Positions 16,966 to 24,412 of a stretch of DNA of 64,000 nt are shown here, piece by piece. The notes under the pieces are model-generated. The model did no database searches. It worked only from the letters and a program-made list of their open reading frames with translations, and was not told the origin of the DNA. The stretch's first letter is position 1. Each line of letters starts with the position of its first letter. The stretch is from Arthrobacter sp. B2a2-09 (GTDB lineage Bacteria; Actinomycetota; Actinomycetes; Actinomycetales; Micrococcaceae). A program made the position numbers and the translations under genes. Location: the NCBI RefSeq assembly GCF_027587375.1, contig NZ_JAMXIC010000014.1, positions 60,863 to 124,862 on the forward strand. Reading direction: 5' to 3'.

Positions 16966-18516
16966 TCAAGGCCGTCCCGACCGCAACATCCGTCCACGCC
17001 GTGCACCCGTGAACTCGCCGTCGATTATCACCGGTTCACCATCAAGCAACACGTGCACCATTCCGGTCGGTCGCACATCGGGTCGCTCATAAGTACCAGC
17101 GTGACCTATCGTCGCTGGGTCGAACGCCACGAGGTCGGCGGCGGCCCCGCGACCTAGCCAGCCTCGATCGGTCAGCCCGAACTGGCCGGCAGTTGCGGAG
17201 CTGACCTTGCGGATCGCCTCGGGCAGGTCCACCACGCCGCGATCACGGACGTAGGTACCGAGGAAGGTCGGGAACGTCCCGAAGGCGCGCGGGTGATTCG
17301 GACCGACCGGTGATCCGCCGTCAGAGCCGATGGCGACCAACGGATCGGCCATGATCGACAGCACGTCTCCTTCGTCCATGGTGTGGCAGACGGTATTGGC
17401 GTGCGGATCGGCGATCAGCAGGTCGCACAACGCATCCCACGGTTTCCGGCCGTTCAGAACCTGGGCCAGCCGGCGACCGGTCACCGCAGGGTCCGTGTGG
17501 CGCAGGATCTGAACGTCTTCCGGATGCACCTCTCGCCATAGTCCGACGCCCATCCCGGTGTGGGGGTTCTCGGCCACGGCTTGCAGCGACGCCCGGGTGG
17601 CCGGGTCAGACAGCCTGGCCCGCATCGCCTCCACCCCGCCCTCACAAGCGGCCGGGGGCAACATCGCTAACAGGTCAGTTGCGAACGCCTGGTATGGATA
17701 CTGATCACCCTTGGCATCGACACCGCTGCGACGGGCCGCTGCCAGCTTTTCCAGGATCAGTAGCGAGGAACCGTGTACGGCCCGGCCGGAGGCCTTGCAG
17801 TGCGAGTACTGCAGCCTGATCCCGGCAGATCGCGCCACGTCGACAGCCTCGTCCAGTGCATCGGCCAGACCCTCGCTCTCGCTGCGACTGTGAGTGGCGT
17901 AGGTGCCGCCGTACCGGCGGGCCACACGGGCCAGGGCGATCAGCTCCGCCCGGTCGGCATAAGCACCTGGGACGTACTCGAGGCCGCTTGAGAACCCGAC
18001 CGCGCCGGCGGCGAACGCCTCTTCGATTAGATCGCACATCCGGTCCAGTCCGCCGGGTGGCAGCTCGAGCTCCATCCCGGCCACCGCCATCCGGACCGTG
18101 TTATGCCCGACCAGCGCGGCCAGGTGGTTGCTCGGTCCGGCCGCCTCCGCGGCGTCCAGATATTCGCCGAAGGTGCGGAACTCCTGCTTCCCCAACGTGA
18201 CTGCACCCGATTCCGTGACTGCGGGATTGGTCGGCCCCGGCGAGAACCCACAATTGCCGATGATCTCTGTGGTGACACCCTGGAAGAGCTTGAACGGCTG
18301 TGGATCTGGAAGGAACGGTACCTTGTCGGAGTGGCTGTGGGCGTCGACGAACCCGGGTGCCACCACAAGTCCGGTGGTATCGAAAGTGCGCCTCGCCGGT
18401 CCGAGATCGGTGCCTACCGCAGTGATCCGGCCGTTAGTTACAGCAACATCGGCGGTGATCGGAGCGGAGCCGAAGCCGTCGTGAATCTCTCCGCCGGTCA
18501 GGATCAGATCATGCAT
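16966..18516 (-). CDS. N-acyl-D-amino-acid deacylase (D-aminoacylase)
   Basis: 516-residue amidohydrolase that releases D-amino acids from N-acyl derivatives. The metal-site motif FVDAHSHSD at residues 56-64 (H60, H62), the IIGNCGFSPGP segment with the conserved Cys89 that bridges metal in D-aminoacylases, YATHSRSE near residue 210, SHCKASG near residue 245 and GSDGGSPV near residue 425 (catalytic Asp) are all present. Length matches the family. The ATG overlaps the end of a short open frame upstream (ATGCATGA). It fits with the D-amino-acid enzymes that follow upstream on the same strand. Confidence 0.93.
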   Translation of the reverse strand: MHDLILTGGEIHDGFGSAPITADVAVTNGRITAVGTDLGPARRTFDTTGLVVAPGFVDAHSHSDKVPFLPDPQPFKLFQGVTTEIIGNCGFSPGPTNPAVTESGAVTLGKQEFRTFGEYLDAAEAAGPSNHLAALVGHNTVRMAVAGMELELPPGGLDRMCDLIEEAFAAGAVGFSSGLEYVPGAYADRAELIALARVARRYGGTYATHSRSESEGLADALDEAVDVARSAGIRLQYSHCKASGRAVHGSSLLILEKLAAARRSGVDAKGDQYPYQAFATDLLAMLPPAACEGGVEAMRARLSDPATRASLQAVAENPHTGMGVGLWREVHPEDVQILRHTDPAVTGRRLAQVLNGRKPWDALCDLLIADPHANTVCHTMDEGDVLSIMADPLVAIGSDGGSPVGPNHPRAFGTFPTFLGTYVRDRGVVDLPEAIRKVSSATAGQFGLTDRGWLGRGAAADLVAFDPATIGHAGTYERPDVRPTGMVHVLLDGEPVIIDGEFTGARRGRMLRSGRP

Positions 18517-18992
18517 AGTTCAAATGCCCTTCGTTTTGCTTCGAGATGTCATCGTCCAGCGATAGCTTGCCGTCCCGGCACAGGAGCAAGGCCGCGTGCA
18601 CGAGTTCGGGCAACCTGGTTGTGATCTCCATACTGGTGAATATGCCAGAGGTCTCGGCCAGCCGATTTGTCGAAACAGACGAAGTCTGCTCGCATATAGT
18701 TGGCCAATGCGACATCCGCCGCTCAGGTGGTGCCGGATAGGCAACGGCCGGAATCCGGAGCCACTGGAGTGACAACCAGCCCCGCCAGAATCAGCCCGCT
18801 ATCTGCTCGACGACTTGGAGTCACAGCTCGGCATGGCGATGATCCTGGTCTCCCACGACATCGGGGTGATCGCGGGGCACGCCGAACATTCACCTCGGAC
18901 TACAGAGTCCTTGGGTTTCCATTTGTTCTGGCTCGGAAGCCTCGCCTGCAGTTCTCGGCTCGCTGTTGAGGTAGACGAGAATGTCGCGGCGG
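18517..18992. other. Decayed intergenic region between D-aminoacylase and RidA genes
   Basis: About 475 bp with no intact gene. The minus strand at 18542-18625 encodes LVHAALLLCRDGKLSLDDD, which looks like the end of a lost protein whose family I cannot name (a weak likeness to S12 hydrolases). The plus strand at 18791-18886 holds an OppD relic, listed separately. The remainder shows nothing. Confidence 0.5.
18791..18886 (+). pseudogene. Peptide ABC transporter ATPase (OppD/DppD) fragment
   Basis: About 32 codons read LLDDLESQLGMAMILVSHDI and then GVIAGHAEH. This is the D-loop to H-loop (switch His) section of an OppD-type ATPase. Nothing of the Walker A, signature or C-terminal regions remains. 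It runs opposite to the surrounding genes and is a relic of another peptide importer. Confidence 0.7.
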
Positions 18993-19478
18993 CTATGCGA
19001 ATCTGGCGGTGATTTCGACTTCTACGGATGCGCCCAGGGGGAGCGCTGTGACGCCGACGGCCGAGCGGGCGTGGGTGCCGATGGAGTCCTCGAAGATTTG
19101 TGAGAGGAGTTCTGAGGCTCCGTTGATGACTGCGGGTTGTTCAGTGAAGTCTGGATCGGATGCGACATAGCCGGTTACTTTGACGATCTGCGTGATGCGG
19201 TCCAGGTCTCCGATGTGGGCTTTGATCGCTGCCAGGGCGTTGATGGCGCAGGTGGCTGCTTGCTGCCTGGCCTCGTCACGGCTGATGGCTGCCCCGACTT
19301 TGCCCGTGGCGGTCAGCGCTCCGTTGACCAGGGGCAATTGCCCGGAAGTGTAGATGTGATCTCCACTGATGATCGCGGGGACGTACGCGGCTACAGGGGC
19401 TGCCATTTCGGGGAGGCGCAGTCCGAGTTCGTGTAGGCGGATCTCGACTTTGGATGTGGTGGCAGGTGCCTTTGTCAT
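18993..19478 (-). CDS. RidA family enamine/imine deaminase
   Basis: 161-residue RidA (YjgF/YER057c/UK114) protein of the YjgH/Rv-type subgroup. IYTSGQLPLVNGAL near residue 43 and the C-terminal RSAVGVTALPLGASVEVEITARF carry the conserved elements; an R-S segment stands where the subgroup's catalytic Arg lies. RidA proteins hydrolyse reactive enamines such as 2-aminoacrylate released by PLP dehydratases. It lies 38 bp downstream of the D-serine dehydratase/threonine aldolase-like gene, exactly such an enzyme, so it probably clears its product. Start at 19478 (MTKAPATT). Confidence 0.9.
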   Translation of the reverse strand: MTKAPATTSKVEIRLHELGLRLPEMAAPVAAYVPAIISGDHIYTSGQLPLVNGALTATGKVGAAISRDEARQQAATCAINALAAIKAHIGDLDRITQIVKVTGYVASDPDFTEQPAVINGASELLSQIFEDSIGTHARSAVGVTALPLGASVEVEITARFA

Positions 19479-19516
19479 GGGCCTTGGCCTTTCGTATTTG
19501 CTGCTTCTTGGGTGTG

Positions 19517-20614
19517 TTATTTGTTTCGTCCGCGTGCGGCTACCCGCCAGCGGCCCACGATTTCGCCGCCGCTGATCACGGTGACTTCGTCGACGAGGTT
19601 CATTGCCACGCAGACGTGGTTGGGGACCACACGCAGTCGGTCTCCGAGTGCCGGCAGCGTTGCCCCAGCCGGCCATACAACGGTGGCGTGGTGTTCTGAT
19701 AATGCGGTGATTCGGGCTTCCGGGTGGTCCAGGAGCCGCCCGAAGCCGGTGGTCCAGCCGGGCCGGTCCCCGCCGAGGATTTTGCTGCCGGAGTCCAGGA
19801 TGACCCTTCGCGGTATAGCCGCGGTGCCTTCATGGCGGCTGACGACTGTTGCCGCAATGGTCAGTGCAATGTCTTCGGCCGCGCAGCGTTCCAGTTCCAG
19901 TTGTTGGGCATCTCCGAAGACGTACACGCCGGGACGGACTTCCGTGGCTCCGGATGAGCCGGTGAGGGTGGCGGTAGGAGTGGACCCGCCGCTGCGGTGG
20001 GTGATGTGGAAAGCCGCCGCGGTGAGCCGCTCGGCGGCTTTGCCGAGGGCCAGCCGTTCCTCCTCGGCTGCCTTTAGCGGCATGCCCGGAGCATAGCTGT
20101 GTCCGGGGAATGTGAAAACTCCCGTTACGCGCAGCCCTGCCCGCGCCGCGGCTTGGGCGACTTCGACAGCGGCGTCCGGTGTTATCCCGCTGCGGTGATG
20201 GCCGCTGTCGATCTCCAGCAGGATTTCAATCTCACCGACGGCATCGCCCAGGGCCGCGGCCATGGTTTCTGCTGCTTCCCGTGAGTCGAGACCTACTGCG
20301 ATCCTGGCTCTTGCTGCCAGGCGTTGCAGCCGTTCAGCCTGCCGGGGACCGACACAGAGGGGATAGGCGATGAAGATGTCTTTGGCTCCGTGCTCTGCAA
20401 AGACTTCGGCCTCTCCGAGGGTCGCCACAGTCAGTCCGGCGGCTCCGGCTGCCAGCTGCATTTCAGCGATTTCGGGAACTTTGTGCGTCTTGACATGAGG
20501 CCGAAGGTGCAGGCCCTTTGTCCGGACGGCAGTTGCCATGCGGTCGATATTTCGCTGGAGCACGTCCCGGTCGATCATTATCTCCGGTGTGTCGATTTCC
20601 TTTGGGATGGTCAT
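19517..20614 (-). CDS. D-serine dehydratase / D-threonine aldolase-like PLP enzyme (fold type III)
   Basis: 365-residue enzyme of the DSD1/D-threonine aldolase family with an alanine-racemase-like barrel. The PLP lysine is K42 in LRPHVKTHK, and the C-terminal metal site is the NHVC motif (H333, C335). EIDSGHHRSGI near residue 146 and VFTFPGHSYAPG near residue 185 line the active site. It would deaminate or cleave D-hydroxy amino acids such as D-serine or D-threonine. It is directly upstream of ridA on the same strand, a functionally sensible pair. Start at 20614 (MTIPKEID). Confidence 0.88.
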   Translation of the reverse strand: MTIPKEIDTPEIMIDRDVLQRNIDRMATAVRTKGLHLRPHVKTHKVPEIAEMQLAAGAAGLTVATLGEAEVFAEHGAKDIFIAYPLCVGPRQAERLQRLAARARIAVGLDSREAAETMAAALGDAVGEIEILLEIDSGHHRSGITPDAAVEVAQAAARAGLRVTGVFTFPGHSYAPGMPLKAAEEERLALGKAAERLTAAAFHITHRSGGSTPTATLTGSSGATEVRPGVYVFGDAQQLELERCAAEDIALTIAATVVSRHEGTAAIPRRVILDSGSKILGGDRPGWTTGFGRLLDHPEARITALSEHHATVVWPAGATLPALGDRLRVVPNHVCVAMNLVDEVTVISGGEIVGRWRVAARGRNK

Positions 20615-20744
20615 CTTTGGCTTTCTTATCTCGGTCGGTGGCGTTGCACCGGAATTCGATGCAGTGCCTGAAACCGGGCCCTCGCGCATTGATGGCCCGG
20701 GGAAGGGTGCACCGGGAACCTGATCACTAAGCGCATTCGACTCG

Positions 20745-21365
20745 TCACGCCCTGGGACGGTGAGCCGGCCCGCAGAGCGGAGGACCCAATCCTTCACTCA
20801 CCTGGGTCCGTGGCTGGCTGCGGCTAACGAGGAGCCTCACGGACTGACAGTCGTGGAAGTGGAAAAGTCTTCTCTCGTTTAGGTCGTCCCTAATCCAAAT
20901 AATGAGCCCGTCGCTTGTACTTGCCTCCACTGTTCCTATTTGGTCCCGATTCCCCGCCGTTCGAAGTGACACGACGTCCCCACGCGTGAGGCTTTTCCAA
21001 ATCAGCAGGGGTTGCGTCTCCGCTATTTCGTGTTCCTGTTCTTCGTTTAAGTACGGATCGCCATCTTGCGCTGGCGCGAGGGGACCATTCCGTCGATTTG
21101 AGGAAGTCAGGCGCTTCCGGGATGATTTAGGCGAATTCTTGGCAAATGCATGTTGACCCTCTTTTACAAGGTCTCTTTCCTGGGTGAGGCCGTACGGGAT
21201 GTCGGGGCTAAAGGCTACCGTGAATGTTAGGTAGTCGACCCTGGTTACGAGAATGCCGCAACGGATCGCTACTCCCCGAAGTAATGAAGCGGCTTGCTCA
21301 AGTTGAAGGTCTCGTGAGGCGGGGTCATCGGCCTTGACGGTGAGGCTGGAGGCTGCTGTCAACAT
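20745..21365 (-). CDS. Hypothetical protein, lower GC than neighbours
   Basis: I do not recognise the 206-residue product. It begins MLTAASSLTVKADDP, has a predicted helix (LQLEQAASLLRGVAIR), a hydrophobic strand (LTFTVAFSPDIPYG), a Ser/Arg/Lys-rich middle, and a second half with strand-rich segments (VVSLRTAGNRDQIGTVEAS and GLIIWIRDDLNERRLFHFHD) that could be a small beta-barrel. The start is set by AAAGGAG eight bases before ATG 21365. Base composition is clearly lower in GC than both neighbours and it interrupts the D-amino-acid genes, so it is probably a later insertion. The 289 bp upstream of it holds nothing I can name. Confidence 0.6.
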   Translation of the reverse strand: MLTAASSLTVKADDPASRDLQLEQAASLLRGVAIRCGILVTRVDYLTFTVAFSPDIPYGLTQERDLVKEGQHAFAKNSPKSSRKRLTSSNRRNGPLAPAQDGDPYLNEEQEHEIAETQPLLIWKSLTRGDVVSLRTAGNRDQIGTVEASTSDGLIIWIRDDLNERRLFHFHDCQSVRLLVSRSQPRTQVSEGLGPPLCGPAHRPRA

Positions 21366-21654
21366 GGTTGTTCTCCTTTGATTGATAGGCGTTGCGCCTC
21401 TCTTAGTTGTTGGGCATTCACAAGGGCGTGGAATCTTGCCGGCCTCGGCTGACAGCCTCGGTTGTGAGGTTCTCATCAACTAGCTAGCCCGGGGGTTTCA
21501 AGGGGGATGCTCGCGGCGTGTGTTAAGCCGACAAACGGCGATTCCGAGCTGGGAAAGTAGTGTTGTCGATGCACTGTGCCACCGGCTGGAGAAAGCACGG
21601 GCAACCCGCTTGGAGTCCGAGACGTTTGCCGTCCTTATACCCGCCGTTGTCGAT

Positions 21655-23007
21655 CTAAGGAAGGACGGCGGGGACTGGAAGCTGGCTGGCTCCCGAACGC
21701 TCCAGCAAGTCCGGGATGGTCTGGGGCAGGCGAAGTGTGCTGAAGCGGACCGTTCCGTCTACTTCCACCGTTGCTCCATAGACGCCTGGCTCAGGCAGGG
21801 AGTTGTAGCTCAACGGTGTGGAGAAGTAGTAGGAACCGGTATCCAACAACGCCACGATGTCTCCTTGCTCAAGAACAGGCAGGAGCCGGTTCTTCGCAAC
21901 GAGATCACCCGCGAAACAGCAAGGTCCGGCAACATCCTGCGGGACCAGGTCACCGCCCTTGATCCTTCCGGAACCGTCATGTGCAACAACGCGGACCGGC
22001 CAGACCTCGGGCAGGAAGACGGTGCGCATCGCCACCTGCGCCCCCGCGTGAGTGATGGCGATCCGTTGGCCGCCGGCTTCCTTGGTGTATTCCACGTGCG
22101 CGGCGATGAACCCGAACTTGGCCATAATGGTGCGGCCAAACTCTGTGATGACGGAGTATCGACCGTTGAACAGTGCTGGCACCTCGTGCCTCAACGCTTG
22201 GACGTACGAACCGAACGGGGAGATCAAATCATCTGTTTCGAAGTCGACCGGCAGTCCGCCGCCAATGTCGATGGTCGAGATCCGGTCCCGCCCCACAACG
22301 GCGTTGACCTCATCGGCGAACTCAACCGCACGTGAAATGCCCTCTGTAATCAAGGACAGCGGGCAACCCTGTGAACCGACATGGGCATGGACACTGGTAA
22401 GCCACGGGTACTGCCGGTAGGCGTTGAGCAGGCGGGAGCGGCTACCCTCATCATTCAAGGCAACTCCGAATTTGGACGTTGCACCCGCCGTACTCATGGC
22501 TTCGATGCCACCGACTCCGACCTGCGGATTGATGCGCACGCCAATTGTCGACGTCGAGGGAGAGCGCTCCAGAAGTTCGGCTATCCGATCCAATTCCTGG
22601 AAGTTGTCGGCGTTGATTGCCACGCCGAGGGACAAGGCCTGACGAAGTTCCCTTACCGTTTTGGCGGGCGAATCGAAAACGATCCGCGCAGGTGGAAAAC
22701 CGGCGGCGATGGCTTGGGCAAGTTCGCCTTCGCTGGCCACCTCGCAGCCCATGTCCAGGTCCTTCAGCGCTGCTAGCGCTGGGACCAGGCAGTTGGCTTT
22801 CGCTGCAAAGGCGTGCAGAACTTGTGGGATGGCGGAGAATTCACGGTGGAGTGCGGCCACGTTCTCCGCAACGCCATCCATATCAATGAAGGCGGCAGCG
22901 AGTGCCTCTTCCGGATGCAGCAGCCCTTGCGAGATTGCAGCCTTCAGAATTGCTTCGCGCCGATCGGCTGTAGCACTGGCTGGAAGATTCCCCTTTTCCC
23001 TGTTCAC
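21655..23007 (-). CDS. Fold-type III PLP-dependent amino acid decarboxylase (LysA/ODC-like)
   Basis: 450-residue enzyme of the diaminopimelate/ornithine/arginine decarboxylase family. The PLP lysine is K70 in HAFAAKANC, HAHVGSQG near residue 205 and IDIGGGLPVDFE near residue 247 are the PLP-phosphate elements, and GPCCFAGDLVAKN near residue 375 corresponds to the CxxxD substrate motif. I prefer the GTG start at 23007: it overlaps the stop of the upstream epimerase gene as GTGA and has GAGG seven bases before it. ATG 23022 is the alternative. Possible substrates are meso-diaminopimelate or D-basic amino acids; this is inference from neighbours. Confidence 0.85.
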   Translation of the reverse strand: MNREKGNLPASATADRREAILKAAISQGLLHPEEALAAAFIDMDGVAENVAALHREFSAIPQVLHAFAAKANCLVPALAALKDLDMGCEVASEGELAQAIAAGFPPARIVFDSPAKTVRELRQALSLGVAINADNFQELDRIAELLERSPSTSTIGVRINPQVGVGGIEAMSTAGATSKFGVALNDEGSRSRLLNAYRQYPWLTSVHAHVGSQGCPLSLITEGISRAVEFADEVNAVVGRDRISTIDIGGGLPVDFETDDLISPFGSYVQALRHEVPALFNGRYSVITEFGRTIMAKFGFIAAHVEYTKEAGGQRIAITHAGAQVAMRTVFLPEVWPVRVVAHDGSGRIKGGDLVPQDVAGPCCFAGDLVAKNRLLPVLEQGDIVALLDTGSYYFSTPLSYNSLPEPGVYGATVEVDGTVRFSTLRLPQTIPDLLERSGASQLPVPAVLP

Positions 23008-24116
23008 GCTGAAACCTCGCATTCGCTGATGGTGAGTTCTGCCAGCACCTCCAGGTCTACGTCCACGCCCAGACCCGGTTTTTCCGTGATGTGGACGTCC
23101 GGAATCACGTACTTCAAATTGCCCGGCTCTTTGGCGAACCTCAGGGGCCCCGAGAGCTCGGTGGAAACGATATTCGGATGGCTCAGCGCCAGATGGAAGC
23201 CCGCGGAGGAGGCAATGCTTGTCTCCAGCATTGAACCGATCTGAACCTTGAGTCCCCCGAGTTCCGCTTGCGTTGCCAGGCGATGGCACGGGGTGATGCC
23301 GCCGCTCTTCATAAGCTTGAGGTTGACCATGTCCACGGAACGGTCCCGGACGAAGTGGGCAAGATCCTGGGCGTCCACCACGGCTTCGTCGGCCATCAGC
23401 CTCATCCCGGTGTCTTGCCGCACCAAACGGAAGCCGTCGACGTCATCGGCGAGGATCGGCTGTTCCACCCAGTCGACGTCAAACGGTTCCAAGGCCCGGA
23501 TCATGGTGCGTGCCATGGCTGGGTCCGCCCAGCCTTGGTTGGCATCAACACGGATTCCCAGGTCGTTCCCGATGGCAGCACGCACGGCCCGCACCCGCTC
23601 GATGTCCTGCCCATCACCGCCACCGAGCTTCATCTTGAGGTGGCGGTATCCCTCGTGCTTGGCGTGGATTGCCTGCTCCGCGAGAACTTCCGGGGCCAGA
23701 ATGCTCATGACGCGAGCGATGGTTGGCTGTTCGGGCCGGCGCCCACCCAGCAATGAGTAAATGGGACGCCCCGCGGCTTTGCCGGCAAGATCCCAACAGG
23801 CGATGTCGATTGCTGCTTTGGCGGCGCCACAGCCCTTGAGGGCCGCATTGAGGCGCTGGTGAATGGCGGTGATGTCCTGCGGATCCATGCCCAGAACAGC
23901 GGGCAGCAGTTCCGTTTTGAGGGCTTCCACCACGCCTGTCGGCGTCTCGCCGGTGATGTGCCCGTCAGGCACGCTTTCGCCATACCCAACCAGTCCGTCG
24001 TCGGTCTCCAAGGTAAGGATGACGCTGGGCATCGACGCGTAAGACGCGTAGGAGACCACGAAGGGTTCCAACAGCGGAAGGTCGATCAGGGTAATGGTGG
24101 CGCGAGCGATTTTCAT
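23004..24116 (-). CDS. Enolase-superfamily dipeptide epimerase / N-acylamino acid racemase-like protein
   Basis: 370-residue member of the muconate-lactonising subgroup. The general acid/base pair is K163 in LKMKLGG and K267 in NLKLMKSGG; the metal ligands are D191 (RVDANQGW), E218 (VEQPI) and D243 (MADEAV). GSMLETSIASSAGFH near the C-terminus is the specificity strand. It would epimerise the alpha carbon of dipeptides such as L-Ala-D-Glu or of N-acyl amino acids. ATG 24116 is preceded by AGGAAG. The 3' end overlaps the PLP decarboxylase start, so both enzymes are probably made together. Confidence 0.9.
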   Translation of the reverse strand: MKIARATITLIDLPLLEPFVVSYASYASMPSVILTLETDDGLVGYGESVPDGHITGETPTGVVEALKTELLPAVLGMDPQDITAIHQRLNAALKGCGAAKAAIDIACWDLAGKAAGRPIYSLLGGRRPEQPTIARVMSILAPEVLAEQAIHAKHEGYRHLKMKLGGGDGQDIERVRAVRAAIGNDLGIRVDANQGWADPAMARTMIRALEPFDVDWVEQPILADDVDGFRLVRQDTGMRLMADEAVVDAQDLAHFVRDRSVDMVNLKLMKSGGITPCHRLATQAELGGLKVQIGSMLETSIASSAGFHLALSHPNIVSTELSGPLRFAKEPGNLKYVIPDVHITEKPGLGVDVDLEVLAELTISECEVSA

Positions 24117-24185
24117 GTGTGGCTTCCTATCCACTAGTGAGGGGCGGTGGGTTGAGTGACGGCCAAATGCTTCCGTTTGACGAGA

Positions 24186-24410
24186 TCACGCGGAGCGGGA
24201 GGCGAGGATGCAGAGCTGGAGCATGGCGGCAAAACGTGTCTTCGGATCGTCGAGGTCAAGTCCGCCCACGTGGGCAAGGCGACGAAGCCGGTACCGGAAG
24301 GTATGTGGGTGGATATAGTTCCTCAACACTTCCAAGGTCACCCTCCACCAGCTCAAGGAGCGTGGCGCCCAAGTCGTCCGGAACGCAGCCAAGGCTGGCG
24401 CGGGGACGGT
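24186..24410 (-). pseudogene. PucR-type regulator, frameshifted C-terminal remnant
   Basis: The final part reads IHPHTFRYRLRRLAHVGGLD followed by LDDPKTRFAAMLQLCIL, the unmistakable C-terminal helix-turn-helix of PucR/CdaR regulators. The preceding helix (DDLGATLLELVEGDLGSVEE) is found in another reading frame, so a frameshift separates the two, and everything upstream is missing. It abuts the stop of the S9 peptidase. It is probably the remains of a local regulator of this peptide cluster. Confidence 0.75.
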
Positions 24411-24412
24411 TG

